Of a DNA stretch of 64,000 nucleotides, positions 37,468 to 52,088 are shown piece by piece. The position numbers were made by a program, and so were the translations under genes. The stretch's first letter is position 1, and each line of letters begins with the position of its first letter. Under the pieces are notes generated by a model, which was not told the origin of the DNA, made no database searches, and saw only the letters and a list, made by a program, of their open reading frames with translations. The stretch comes from Tyto alba (Eukaryota > Chordata > Aves > Strigiformes > Tytonidae). The stretch spans positions 22,433,323 through 22,497,322 of the forward strand of contig NW_024881272.1 of assembly GCF_018691265.1 (NCBI RefSeq), read 5' to 3'.

Positions 37468-37500
37468 AATAAAAAAACAACAACAAAAACAAAACAAACA
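37468..37500. repeat. A/C-rich simple repeat forming a splice polypyrimidine tract
   Basis: On the minus strand this is a T/G tract directly upstream of the acceptor of the AK5 exon at 37375-37465. It contributes the pyrimidine tract of that splice site. Confidence 0.75.
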
Positions 37501-40500
37501 GTTGGAAATCACACACTGCTTATACTCGGCTGAACATCAATGTGTAACATGATTTCTCACCCTGAGCCTTCTTGATAGGAACCTTTCTATTTTTCTGTGT
37601 GCTGTCCATTGCTTTAGGTATGAACCATTTTAACTGTGACTGAGAATTAAACTAATTTTGTATATGATTTTGCCTATTTTCAATAGCTTGTCAGAAGCAC
37701 AAGCTACAGTAAAATTGACCAGCTCTCAGAGAATGAAGTTTCAAAGCAGAAAGTAGAACTAGTAATGCATATTACTTTTTCAACCATGGGATGGTTAAAA
37801 AAAATGACAGCATAGAGACCAGAAATGTGATTACTTTACTGTCACTTCTTTTCAGAGATTAGTATAATTAACTATTTAATTTGCAAGTGAAAAATTTTCA
37901 ACAACTTCTGAATTATCTGAAACTAATTTTTTTGACATGTATGTGTGCATGATTTCTTCCAGTATTTGAGCAAAATTCTTAGGAAAAAGTATCTTTTGAA
38001 AGTCCCCTTTTGCAAAGAAAGGAAAGCTTTCCTTGCTCTCACACTAGCAGAAAGTGTATTAGCTCAATGATTAATAAAATCAGGAAAGCAGTGTCCTTTA
38101 AAATGAAAATAAATATTTTCTTACTGTTTTAATTTTTTTTCACTTGTTCTATCTTTTGCCTGAATTCTGACACTGATTCTTCCAAGTTTTTTCTCATCTG
38201 TGTCTAACAGGTTCTTTTTATGGCCAGGTAACATGCTTAACAGTGCGCTTATGTTTTTTCTTATCACATTAATCAAGCTTCATTCATTTAGATCATCACT
38301 TATTGAGTCCTTCTTTGGAAAAAGATTGGAGATTTTATCACTGTTGCTCTGGACTTTTTCTTATTTCTCAAATTGAGGACAGGTACATTACTATGGAAAA
38401 GGGGAATACTGTAACCTCAAGTTACAGGAGCAAGCAAATAATGGTCATATCATATGGCTGTCAGAGCATGCTGCCCTGTGTAACAGTCACTATTTTCAAT
38501 CATTCTGTATCTTCAGTGTAGTATGGTTTAGGATGTAGAATGAACCTCAGGGCAAAAAGCATTACACTAGCAATTGCAAGCTCATGAACTTCAGTGGGGT
38601 CTTTGTTCCAAGTCCTAGACCTTTTCAGAGCACCTCTTCAGATGTCTCGCCAATACCTGCCTGTTTCATGGCTTTTCTCTGCTTGTTGTTTTCACCATGG
38701 AGAGAGAAGGGCAAACCCTACTAGGAACTTTGCTGCAGAAGCTAATATTTATAGAGATGAAGTTGTTTTCCAAATATCTATCTCAGAATATAGCATCATA
38801 CTTAGTTAATTTTAGAGAGATACTGAACTGCTTTGTCTAACACCCACCATTGCAAAATCAGTATCAGTCTTTTCCTTATGCCTTATGCTGAGTTATGTAT
38901 CATCTATATTACTTAAGTTGTTCTGTCACTGGTAATGAAATTTGCTTGCTTATGGAATTTTCTGTCAGCACCTCAAGGTAAACTCAGAGTGAAATACCAG
39001 CCCAAGAATAATCATTTAGAGTGGCAGATGTCAGAAATAGTTCAAAAATAGAGAAAGAACATCAAAGAGACAAAGAATGATTCTACCAACTAGGTCTGTG
39101 TGAATGAAAGAAAATGGAAGCTTGTGGGAAGCCAGAGTATACTAGAGAGAAGAAACCATTGTAGAAAGTTTGCTGCCAACAAGCTTAACTCTCAGTACCT
39201 GAGTGCTCAAATATTAATTGGTTTGGTCCTGATTTAAATCTTTAAGGTCTTAATATTTAGCTTTATGCTTAGCTCAGCTCTGGAGTTCATTTCCATCATA
39301 GATGAGCCTACTATAACTATCAATATATGGGGTTTTCTGACTGATTCTTGAAATGGAGTTTCTGGCTCTGACCCTGAGGACCACTCGGAAGTTCATCCTG
39401 TGATGCAACACTGTTGTCCATCTGTCAAGGCAGACATTTATCTGTTCTTGAGGAGCTGTTCTGCCATTCAGTGTTAATCAAAACTCAAAGCATTATTTTT
39501 CATTTATAAAGTATAAATTCATGTTTACTTATTAGAAGGATTACATCTTAACTTGTGTCAAAACTGAGGCTTATGGAGGAACAGGTCTTAAATGAAGCTG
39601 TTTGGCTACTGTTGGGCAATTTATTATCCATGCACAAAGAGCATCTTTGGAATTTTTTTGTTAATAAGAGTATTGATCTCTCAGAATTCTTCTGCACTGG
39701 TGTGTCTCCAAGGACATGTGGGAATATGCTTTTCTTCTGTCACTTCTCAGCAAAAAATGTATGCATTTCATTAGACATGTTAGGGAAGACATCATATAAT
39801 ATGATGTTTGTGGCTATATGTACAAATAAACCCAGTAAATTTTAATCAGGTCATGTCTGATTGTTACTGTGTAGGTCACACCACACTTGGAGAGATGACA
39901 GGTTTGCTTTCTCATTAGTAGCATTCGTCTGAATAATCCAGTTTACCATGAAAAAACACATTATCAATCTCAAAACGTTCTGAAGGTCCCAAGAATTTGA
40001 AACATCGGCTTCCCCCATTCAAAGAACACCAGCTGTGCTTCAGTACTCTGAAAAATCTGGGCTTTGTAATGAAAGCCTATATTGTCACCCAAAGAAAACC
40101 AATTATTTGAAGCTTGCACACAGACTCAGTTTTCCGCTCACTAAATGAGAATTGTAATACCCTGAGCCACAGGAAGGCACGGTAGCTTTCAAAGAGAAAT
40201 TATTTTTGAAAGGAACTAAGTAACCATGTGAGTTCTGTACTTCACTGAATTGCTAAACATTTTAAAATGAAATCCTCTGATAATTATTGGAGGCTTGAAT
40301 AAAACATAAAAGGTACTCAAACCAACCTATTCACAAAGAACAAACAGCAGTAAAAGTTGTATTTTTAGCAGAACATGTCTAAATCAATAGGTTGCTTTCC
40401 ATACTGAAAACAAATTCCTACCTGCTTCAAAACATAGCTCTTTGCAACTAAATTATCTACTGGTATCTTTATGGATGGCTCAGTTTAATTATAATCAAGG

Positions 40501-41277
40501 CCTTTGTTTTATAGAAATATAACTTTTTTAAACATGCCACTGAAAGTATTTGCAATACATAAGGCGCATTAACTGTACTGTTATCTGAATTGATATAATC
40601 TTTACGAGTGATCCAGGAAGAAGCAAAGTATCTCTTCCTTTTGAGGTCAATGGCGTTTGAGGTCTAAACACACTAATGGGGTTTTTGTACTTGGCTATCT
40701 CCATCTTCTTGGGGCAGGAAAAAGTGAGAGAGGATGTCCGAAGACAAGAGAATCACATTTCTTTAAGAAACCAGCCTAAATCTCTGAGCCAAGAAAGGTT
40801 TCACAAACCTTTCTGAAGGACATCTGGGGGGCTATCCTTGGTAAGCATGTAGTAAAGTCCTTCCCCTGCCCAACACATACATGTGAATGCTGCGGGGCAG
40901 CAATCTCCACATAATTTCTATTAGTGGTCCTGCTTCCAAGATTTATCTCTCTTTGATGAAGGGAAGTACGAGAGATTTTTTTTTCTACCTTCTCTCTCCT
41001 CAGTCAGTTCAATAATGGTGTTTCTGCAGAAGGAAGAGGTAATACAGCATCGCTTGGGAGGATGTGTATTTACCACACCCACATGCTGTAGTTACATGAC
41101 ACTCTGTTCTGCTCCCACCTGTTTTGGGGGAACACATCCCAAAAATTAAGGCAGGAATACAAACAGATCCCTGAAGTCTCCAAGGTTTCTTTTGATTGAG
41201 TTTCAGATAGTTTTGCTTTGCTGTGACACCATGATTTAGTAAAGAAATGACTAGTAGAAGTCATGTACCTCAGTATA

Positions 41278-41297
41278 GATTGATTGATTGATTGATT
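41278..41297. repeat. GATT microsatellite, five units
   Basis: Five perfect GATT copies followed by a T run. Confidence 0.9.
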
Positions 41298-43231
41298 TTT
41301 TTAAAATAAATGGTGACTGGCATAATGATCAATTTTCTGGAAAGTTTATCACAGTTTCATGTGAACATTGTTGAATTGGAAGATTTGGTGCTATATATAA
41401 AAATGATGGAAAATATTTTCTAGATCTTCTGCACTGTAAATAATTGTTCTAGGGAAAGCGGGTTGTATTTGCTGCTCTCAGAGAGAAAATTATTAGTGTT
41501 TCTAAATAAGCACCCAACAAATCCTAGCCAATAGGAGCTTCACAGAAAAACTGTCTGAGTTGTTGAACATTGCAAATCTCCCTGGTCAATGATGTTAAAT
41601 GGAGGTTTGGAAATACCATGTATTGAGTTAAAGAAAAAAGTACACAGCTCTTTCTTTTTGTCTATCAGGGACAAGCATCAAGGAAACTTCAGTTAACTAG
41701 AATTTTAGGTGAGGGTGAAGTCATGCAGCCTGGAACTGCCCCCTACAGACTGATTCACCTCCAGTGACACTGCTGGTCTTTGCAGGTGGTTTATCCAAAA
41801 TAACAATCCCAAAACAGGGGACCATAATAGATTTTCAAATTGGAGTACAGGAAAACTAGAAAGAAATTTGGTTGCAGCAGGGTCACGGGGAATTCATGTT
41901 TGTGCACTTTGACATAAAGTTAGAAAAGGAGAAAGCATAAAACAACCCCAAGCAAATAGGTGTAGTTAACTAGCATTTGCAACAGTAGCTTAAAATGTCC
42001 TCTATTTTAGAACATGATGGATGTCAAGAAAAACAAAATAAGCCATGTCCAAATTAAAATAACAACATTGGGCTAATTACTGTATGGAAGTATTCCCATC
42101 CACCTCAAAATCAAACAGGATTACAGGAATTGGATGATGAAAGCTCTCTTTCCAGGCAACGACTTCAACAATAACTACAATTCTTAGATGTCTGAGTGTT
42201 TTCTCAGTCACTGAAACGTATGTCACTTGAAGAAATGCTCAAAATACTGTACATTTAAAGGTACAGGTGATCTGATTATCAAACCCACTTGCTGCAAGAT
42301 GGTATTCATATGTCCTCTTTTGACCTCTTGGTCTTAAGCCTCTGACCATTGCAGTCAATGCTGGTCAGTAGAAAAAAAAACAGTGTTGCTTTGAGTTGTT
42401 CCTTTAAGCCACACCCTCAGGTATGGACCTTTCTGTGGTGTTTGACTGATTTTTGGCCGTGGAAAATAGGTCATCAGACCTCCAGTCATAAATAGGATAG
42501 GGTATTTTTTTTTCCCAGACAAAGAAATTTCTAAGGGGAGATTTATAGCGAACAATTAAGTGAATAGGAGTTGGGTTGTGCTGCTTAGTCAGAGGGTCTG
42601 ATTAGATGTATGAGCAGGAATGCTGAATGTAAGCCCAGTGATAACATTGTGGTGTTTGGCACAGGGGTATACTCCTGGATGCTCAGTGCAGTGCTAGTAT
42701 CCATAGCTGATTAAACTGGAGGGATTTCCAGATGGGCTCTGAGAATGACTATTGACTACCATGCCTAATAAGGGAAGAATTAGGGCTGAAATCAAAGGCT
42801 GAAAAATTAATCTGTTTCCTGTACCTTTCCATGGGAAAGAAAAATTTTAGAAGTTGTTATTATATCCAGCAGACATAAGCTGCAAGGAAGAGAAAGTGAG
42901 ATAAATCCAGAATTGGAGCAAGCAACAAGATTTATTCTGATGCCAGTTTCTGTACTGTCTAATTAATCATAATAGGCAATGGATTCCTCATGATTTAAAC
43001 ATTTTAAAAATTGTTCCTAAAAAGAAAAATGGTAATATATTAAAATTCAAATAGTAATTAATTCAGGAAAGTCTGCAGTCTAAAATTGATTTACATAGCC
43101 ATAGTTGTCACTTCTGGCTTTATGATCTATTCATCAGCTATACGTGGAAGTGAAACACAATCATTGTTTAGAAGTGGACAAATCACCCATATATTATCAC
43201 CTGCAACAGAGGAATAATTTCTTTTTAAATT

Positions 43232-43246
43232 AAAAAAAAAAAAAAA
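43232..43246. repeat. Poly-A, 15 bases
   Basis: Uninterrupted A run. Confidence 0.85.
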
Positions 43247-43737
43247 GGAGGGTAAGCTACAAAAAAGAGAACATGGCTTCTTGTATCACAGTTATCCCAG
43301 GCTTTTAAAAGAGATACCTAGTTTAGAAGTCAGAATGTACCACTGTCCTTGAAGTACTGGTATTTTTTGGTTGAAAAGTTGACAGTCCTTTAGCTAGTAA
43401 CATAAAAAGATTCATAAGATTGAACCAGTTATGATTTTCAGGTGGCAATGGCTACAACTGTGATGAGAACCACTCACTACTTCTATTCATACTGGTTTAG
43501 GCAGAGGTTTGCTCCTGAAAGACTGAAAACAAGTATGAAGTTTTATTTTACCCTTGGTAATACTAAAAGGTGAAGTGAGACACACACTTGAGTGTATAGG
43601 TGCCACTTTATGATTTTTGGACACCCACAAAGAAATCCCTTTATTATTGTTGAACCATCCCTGGTTCACTTCTCTTAATAATTACAAGTTAATTGACTTG
43701 TGCAGCTACTTCTAGAGAACTGTGGAAAATGCAAAAG

Positions 43738-43753
43738 AAAAAAAAAAAAAAAG
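43738..43753. repeat. Poly-A, 16 bases
   Basis: Uninterrupted A run about 490 bases from the previous one. Confidence 0.85.
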
Positions 43754-44750
43754 ATCAGCAACATGAGAAAACTGAAGAAATATGTGAGGAAAAATATATA
43801 AGGAAGGGTAATAAACATTGGGAAGGGATGACAGGAAAAAGGAGTTGAAGCCTTGTATAGGAAATATAGTAAGCGGAGTAACAGGAATGAAGCTGGAATG
43901 TGCAGACTGGGAGCTCAGAGAGTATTTCCCTATTATAAAGTACTTTTAATGATACTCTTTTAGAAAAAACACAAAAATAACTCCATAACACTACAAAACT
44001 GGGGGAGGGAGGGACATATGGGAGACATATTTCTCTGTAATCCCTTCTCTAGTTCCAATATTTTCTATCTTTTATATGAAATACTCTGAAATCTCAGAAT
44101 AATTTTTTATATGATACTGTATCACATACAGAAGAGAAACTACAACTGAAATTACACTAGGGCTCACCAGTGATTTATAAAAAATGATGCAATTGTTATC
44201 ATACAGAAACTTAGAAATGAAACTGGGGATTTTGCCACCATTATTAAAATCCTAAGGAATACTCTGGGTTATCTAAAATAAACCACTTAACACCTTATTT
44301 TTTACCTCAGGAGTTCCACAGAGGATTCCTAACTCATTGCAGAGTCCCCATACTTCTATCATTACAGTTTCTCAAGTTCCACTTGTCATCGAAGTGTCTA
44401 TTGCTATGAGCACTACTTGTTAGCAAACATGAGGGTGAACGTTCACCAGCCCTGAGTGGAGCTGACAGTTCTGTAGGGGCTGCTGCTAGCTTTTTGTATA
44501 TCCCAAAATAATTTACTCAAAATAGGTGCAGTCTGAAGCCACTAACTACATAATTTTTGAACACATTAGGCTTATAGATGGAATCTAGTATGGTAAGAAA
44601 AAAATAAAATTAAACCATCAAATTCAAGTAACATCTTCCAGTAACATTAGTGAGAACTGAAATGATCCTCAAAAATATTAAATACACAGTTATAACGGGA
44701 ACTTACCAACTAATTTAACTGCCTTATGCCACCAAATATGAACATACAAA

Positions 44751-44770
44751 CATGCACACCCATGCACACC
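44751..44770. repeat. Tandem duplication of a 10-base unit
   Basis: CATGCACACC occurs twice in direct succession, followed by a partial third copy (CAT). Confidence 0.85.
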
Positions 44771-47700
44771 CATAGATCAAACTTGTTCTGCTCCTCTAGA
44801 AACAGAGACGGACCCTGAACAGATTTAGGGAATTTGTTACAGTTGATATGAAATGCGAAAGTGTCAGATTCTGGCCCATTCCCACATTAGTACAAAATAG
44901 GGTATTTGGGTACACCTGTAGTTTCATTGCTAATAATTTCCCTTTTCTATTAATTTGGCAGTACATAAATAATTCAATTACTATAAATGAGAGGCTTTGG
45001 GGAGTTTTTGTTCTTAAAGTGATTTTCTCTTATTTCATGTGAAACTCGAGAACTTTGTGCTATGGCACACAAGTGTGAAAATGTTCTGACAGTTTAATTC
45101 CCCTCATGGTAAAACTCTGTTAAGCTAGCACCCATACTTGTAATATGGAACAGTATGACACCAAGTAAATGGTAATTCTTACCTGAAGAAACAGTTAACA
45201 GTAAGCAGAAATAATAGCCTGTCTTTGTAGGTTTATGTGGAGTAATAGCTTTTGATAGGCAGAAAGAGGGAAAAGTTCTATCTTTATGCTGTGATCATGT
45301 TGAGCAACACCCTGACTTATATCGGTTTTCAGCTGTTAAAAATGAGCACCTCGGGCAATGTGGTTGTGAGAGTTGATGGGAAAGTCACCGTGCAATTATG
45401 GGCCCTTGTAGAGCAGAAAATGGGCAAATTGAAGGAGAGCTAGATTTTATTGGGGGTGAGGGGAGAAATCAATAATTTGGTGGCATGGTAGGTAGAAAAT
45501 TAATGAACTGGGGGGGAAACCATTTACTTGTTTGGCAGGAAAGCTGACGGAGGCAGAGAGTGGTGCCACAGACTGGTTTTAGAACATATATGCTTTTCAA
45601 AACCCTAAGATGCAAAGCCTTTCTGTCTGAGCAGATATTTAAGAGCCCTGGCTGGTTATTTTTTTTTCCCAATAAGAATATTCATCTGGATCGCTGGTGA
45701 CTGTTATGTGGAAAGCAAATATATTGCTGTTTTATTTCTGAAATAATTTTTTCATCATGTTTTCCATTTCCTCAGAGGGGCTCTGAGCTTCCAGTAGGCA
45801 TTGTCCTCCACTATATTTGTGTCTCTTTAACTTTTTTAAGCTAAAGTCAGTTTAACATAGTCTGTAATAAACAAATCAAAATGTTTCAGCCATTTCTCTA
45901 CACTACTGTGACCCCTACAGTAAATATTCTATTTCTCTCTGAAGTTTTCATCAGGAATCAGAATTGAATTAGGCAGCACATGTATTAGTTCACATAGTAT
46001 TTATGGGACATGATTTACATATGTTTGTTCTGGGTTATCTGACTTGTCAACTTCAACAAGTAACTTTTCAAGCTATAAATACTGCCAACTTCTCTATGTA
46101 TAAACTCTCTAAGCATATTCACTTTGCTAATGATGGAAAACTTGCACCTTGACATGTACTACATCTGTTCACCTGCCTCTATTGCAAAGTCAACTATATT
46201 AATTATTTTTGAAGATTAATCAGAGACAAAGAGATGCTTTAGTACACGCACCTGTAGAGACCTTTTCTACCTTGAAAGCACAAACACGTACTCCTTCTTA
46301 TTTTACAAAATAATTCCACTGTTGGAGCAATTTTCACTATGCGTTTACTTTTTGAAGGAAATTGCCTTTAAAGAGGCAAATGGTATTACAAAGAATGAGA
46401 ACAGTGGTGTCAAGCATCAAGACAGATCCCTTCTGAAGAGCTTGAATGGAAAACTGAATTACAGTCTGAGTCAGGAGATGCTCCATGATTTATTTGTTAC
46501 TCTTCCTGTAGAACACAAGAAAACATTCAGCCTTAGGGGAGAGATCATCTTACTCTCACCTCCACTGGGTCTAGAATAAATTGTTTGATTTTTAATTTAA
46601 TGCACCTAACCCTAAAGGAAGGGGAAAGACATTACTGATTACTGTCAGATATGACTGGATGCTGTCCAAATCCTTATATAGCTTTAACAGTCCTCTGTGT
46701 CTTAGCTTGCAATATCCTTTCTTTCCTCTTACATTACTGGAGCTCACAGTGATGCTGAAAATCATGAAGCATTAATGTAAAATTCAGTATTTTGAAACAC
46801 AGACAAAGGGCAGAGCAGTACAAACAAGTTGCATGAATCTCAGTCAATAACAGCTGTAGTTGTCAGTTTGCTATATGCAGCTCAGTGACATTACAGGAAG
46901 ATCTAGAATTACCCAACTCTTCCCCAACTGCCTTTGTTTTTTAATTCCCCATCAATAATTCTTGTCCTCCAGTAGTTTTTCTTCCATCTTTATCTAGGAA
47001 GACTTCTGAAAGGGCTTGGATGTGTCCTCAGTCTTCAAAAGTTCCTGGGAGCTCACCCTATTTCATATAAACCAAGAGACTCTTCGGGAATAAACCAGTT
47101 AAGGACCAGCCACTACAGCATAATTCCCCTATTTCCTCGAGTAACACATCAAATGAGTACTGGAATGTTCCCATTCCTAGAGCACCCAGTTCAGTGAAAC
47201 AGCTCTGATTACTAATATGTTCAGATAAATGCACTCCTTGATACTTTTAATTTTTATTATTGAGTGCAATAGTACTTCTCAGAGGGAATGACCCCTAAAG
47301 CTACAAGACACTAACCAGTATGTTTCTGTGTAGAGAGATTTTTCCTGAATTACGTTTAAAAAAATATGTTTTCCTCTGCCTGTAGTACTCCTGGACCTAC
47401 TGTGTCACTGTCTCTTTTGTTTAAAAAAAAAACAAATAATTTTCTAGCATCAGCTCCCATAGCACATAGAGATCACAGACAGACACCCCAAATAAATACA
47501 AAGAAACACTGGTTTCCCAGAAAAGGTCCATGCAAACAACAACTGTAATTCAAAAAGACAACTAAAACAAATTTTAGAAAAATTCAGAAATAAGAGACAT
47601 TCCTATAAATACTATTTCCTTCCGGTGATAGTTTGCACTTTGCTTCAATTAAAAGCATTGATGCTGCTGCCAAATACACTAAGTATTTCCCTTTCAAGAT

Positions 47701-48799
47701 CAATAGCATTTCTCCTGTTGGCTTTTGTGGCAGAAGTTCTGAATGAAAAATACTAAAATATTGTAGGCTGCTCTTTCACCAACAGATGATGTCATAACAG
47801 CTATTACCAAAAATAAGATTTTTGCCTGTATATCACCACTGTTTTCTACAGAAGAATGCTACCAACTGAAAGCAAACAAGAAAAGTCTTGCATTAATTTC
47901 AACTGCATATCTAACTAGTTAATAAAGCACAAGAACTAATGACTCAGATGTAAGAACAAGCGTAGAGTATACCATAGGCTTAAACACTAGCTGCTGTGGG
48001 ATTTTTATATGAAAAATCTGCACTTAATTCAGGAAATAATTTGACATTTGTAGGTGTCTAAGACCTTAGCAATATAGATTGTTTTATCTACAATAGTTGT
48101 AGTTACTTGAAGTGAGATTTCAGACTGTAAGAACTAGAACATTTGATAATTATTAGCTTTTCTATTTTCCTTGGACAACAAAAATAAATTTTTCTTCTCA
48201 GCTAAACAGTTGATGTGTATTTAAATAAATTCTGACCCAGGGTAAGCAGTGTTTCCAGTGATGGTCTCTGTAGTAATAAATGTCATATGGCACCGGAATC
48301 CTTAATAATAGGCCTTTCCCTTGGTCATCTTGAGCTGAAGAGTGCTAAATTTCAGTGAAATACATTATTTATCTCTAGGAGCATGATTCATACCAAATTC
48401 AGGAAAATATTCAGCGAATGTCAGTTTGAGTTCAGGATAGGCTCATAAAACCAACTTCCAATTGCGCTGCCTCAGGAAGGACATGAATTTGTTTCCTGCA
48501 GCAAGAAGTGAGTGCACTACTATTTTAATTTCTGTACCAGAAAGTTCTATTTAGCTGTCTAAATTATTGGGGCATGTTGTTTCAGAGCACAAAGGAGATT
48601 ATTTGATTTATAAATGAAAGCTGGCAAGCTAAGGAGATACTGACAAAAACTATTGCTTTAGTCATCATGGACTATGACGTTCTTGCATCTAGCATGTACT
48701 TTTTGCAAACAAATGTAGGATAAAATCCCATGTGATTATGTAGGCTGAAAGCATTTTTTAAATTATCATAAAAAAGTGGATGAAGTGGAACTAATTGAC

Positions 48800-49105
48800 A
48801 TAATTTATTTAACTTTTCAAAAGCTTTTGACAATATTTCTACCCAGAGGCTATTAAGTGAAACATAATTTTAGGGAAGCACTAAATAATGTAATGGGTTT
48901 ATTAAAAAAAATGGAAGAGAAATCCCAACAAGGGATGTGTTCTCAACAAGCCAGAGAATGTCCACTGTAATAATCAAGGAAATAGAAAGTACAAATCAGA
49001 AAAGTAGAGCAGCTCAACTACTCTGACTAGGGAAATGAAGTCTGAGAAGGGATAGGGATAGTGTCAATAAATGCATGTAATGTGACAGTAGCGTATGTCG
49101 CAGGA
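48800..49105 (+). mobile_element. CR1-clade LINE composite relic
   Basis: At 48811-48861 the plus strand translates as NFSKAFDNISTQRLLSE, matching the reverse-transcriptase motif of CR1/L3-type LINEs (SKAFD-VPHQRLL). At 48951-49075 the plus strand resembles the sense-strand CR1 ORF2 C-terminal region: CCAGAG..., then a degenerate YEERLREL-like stretch, then CTGAGAAGGGAT followed by GTCAATAAAT, the counterpart of the GDLINxYKYL motif. In an intact element these two regions would be much further apart, so an internal deletion or two insertions are likely. Both parts are old and full of stops. Confidence 0.55.
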
Positions 49106-52074
49106 GAAAGATGAAAAAGACCAAGAAAGATCAAAATGAAGCCTCCACAATCTTTCTTTTAATATAATTTCATAACTTCACCTTTGGCTGTCCACTCCCT
49201 GTTTGTTTGAACTAAGTGAATTACCAAACACCTGAAACTCTAACACTTGAGATCTAATACCATAGTATTCATACATTGTTGAGATATCAATAATTTATTG
49301 CAAAAGCAAGCCAAACAACCCATATTGAGTATTTATACAACATTATCTATAAAAACTGCCATAACTGACTATTGATTCAATTTACACAGAAAATTAGAAC
49401 TTTTAGAGGACTTACTAAAGGAGAATCCACTACTTTACACGTACTAAACAGTAATTATTTTATAAACTGAGGGTTTTCTTTGTATTAAAATAGCTTCTGG
49501 CTATTCTCTACCAACAAGCTCCTATTCCATTGCTATATTTTTCTATTGGATGAGACTACATCATGGCATTTCTCACACTATCGTTGTTTTCAATGTCACC
49601 TTGTGAAATGACAGACAAATAAATATCTGTGAAGCTTCTACCTTTCCATTTCCTGCCTCGTGCTGGTCTGGGTTTTTTTAATGACTGTTTCAACCCTGGA
49701 TTATTTTAGCAGAATAATCTCAATCTTAAAACTGTACAGTGTTATTAATTTCCACTGGGATTCTGGCAAAACATGGGCAGCAAATTATAAAATTAAGTGT
49801 TTTCAAAGTGTCTGCTTTTTTAATGTAAGTCAACTCATAGTGTACAAAAAGTGTACCTCTTTTTTCATTCTTCACTAGTGTTGTAGTACTGACTAGAAAT
49901 AATAGCTATTTAGCTATAATTTAACAATTATCCATTGTTTTGTATTTACCTTAATTATAATGAATGTTTATGTTTGCCTTTCTTTTATTATTAAAACTTC
50001 ACTATTGATAAAATTATTATTAAAATCATTCGTGTTATCCAGACAGAGAAAATGGCATAGTTTCTAATACACTTATGGACCCTGAGAAACAGGTTTGGTT
50101 TAGAGTTGGGATAGGCTTTAGGAGAAAACATTGATTTGATTTTATTTTCTGTTTTTAAACAGTTAAGGAACATCTATACAATTATGACTAAGAATTAATA
50201 CATGCTTATGTTAACAACTGAAAATTACTTCAGTATAAGCTTATAGAAGAACTGTTAAAAGCAACTCAATGTAAATGGGTATTGTTGCATGCTTTTAAGA
50301 TGAAAATACAAGAAATTAGATACATAAAACAAATTCTAAAATTATCTATAGTTCATATTGGTCAAGATACTCTGAAAAGTTGCAGTGTGAATGGGTATAA
50401 GCAATTTAGTCTTTATTTTTAATAAATTCAGTAAAAGAAGGAAGTGTTAAGATGCAATTTATAAGGGTATAACAATTTCATTAAGTTTTGTGATGTTTAG
50501 CTTCAGTTAATTTGACACTAAGCTTAAAGATATCTTTTACTGCATTTTTTCTGTTTAAGGTTCTAATTAAACAAAAGGCATTCAAGAAACTGAAGTTTCC
50601 TTTACCTTTGCAGTGAAATTACTTAAAGTGGAAAAAAAGACAGTGTAAATACATCCCAATTTTTTTGCTTACAAAAGGAATTGGGGGGGATATTAGGTTT
50701 CCATTCTCCTTTCACTTGGTTTAAGCTGTAGTAAGACAGGAAACAAAGTATTTTAAATATTCCTTTCTCTTTCTGTAACTTTTTTGGTTTAATTCTGAGT
50801 AAGATGACTTGGATAATCTGACAGTAAAAATCGTTTTAAATGAGAAATAATTTCAGGTGATCTTAAGCCTAAACCTGTTATGTTAACTCAGTTTTCTGGC
50901 ATTCTTTGGCTACCTGTCCCATTTTTAAGTAATACTATATATGGCATCATACTGTGCAGATAACCAAATTCAGTTCATGTGTCCCACCAAGTATATCCTA
51001 ATTAATAATCATTAATACAATTCCAATTCCTTCCTTTTGCATATCATAAATTTTACTAGATTTTCTAACTCTTATGGAGTATTATATCAAAGGTAAGTTA
51101 TTTTTCTCATACTAAATAAATGTATCATGCAGGAAGTATCAATACTCAGACTCACTCCAGAAGTGAACTTGTGATAATTTATAGAACAAAGACAAGATTT
51201 ACAGAGTTTTCAAGACAGTTCAGATATGGTATTTCATAAAACTGGTCTGCAAAATTTTAAATTGAAACAATGACTGCATTCCATACAGTCATTATTGCTA
51301 AGGAGGAAAGGAAAATTTCCTTTAGCTTGAACTACAGTATTCTAGCTCCCTGAAACTTTTGGAAGTCACTGTCCAAACTTCCAGAGAACTGTAATCTCTG
51401 ATTCTATTAGTTCAGAGAGTAGTCTGTACTGTAAAATAAGAAAAATAATTTAGAGACAAATCCCAATTATTTGTAAATCTTACTCTGTATTAAAATTACA
51501 TCAAGGAAGTAAGGGAACTAACTAAATACAAATACCTCAACAAACAAAAGTTCATGTGGACCAGTCTGCACTGAACAAACTAGATCCCATTTCCATTTCC
51601 TCCACTGGGTCTTAGGATGTTGTTGACTTCCTCCTTCCTCCAGTGTGGAAAGCAAGCGTCTACAGAGAGCCCATTTACACCTACAGGCTCTGAAGCAATT
51701 AATTTTGCACACCAGCTAATTTTTAACTGATTCCCTGATGTGACCTCAACACTCTCTTACCTCATGTAATGAAGATCCTGAGTATTTGCCTGTGATTTAA
51801 TTAGTAAAAGGTTTCCTTCATACCCTTCTCTCAGAGCTGTACAACTGTTGTAAATACATAAATAGTCACTGAGGTAGAGAGTGACTCTCTCTACATACTT
51901 GTCCCATCCTTACTTCAGTGAATAAATTATCACAAGCTTCTATCCCTGCTTAAGACTTTTTTATTTATTCTTTTTCATCCTTAAGCCAAATCGCGCACTC
52001 GAAAAAGGCTATCTTTAGGTCTTGCTTCATGCCTCAAGTGTCAGTCATTTTCTAGTAAATTTTTTTTTCAGTGC

Positions 52075-52088
52075 TTTTTTTTTTTTTT
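52075..52088. repeat. Poly-T, 14 bases
   Basis: Uninterrupted T run. Confidence 0.8.
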
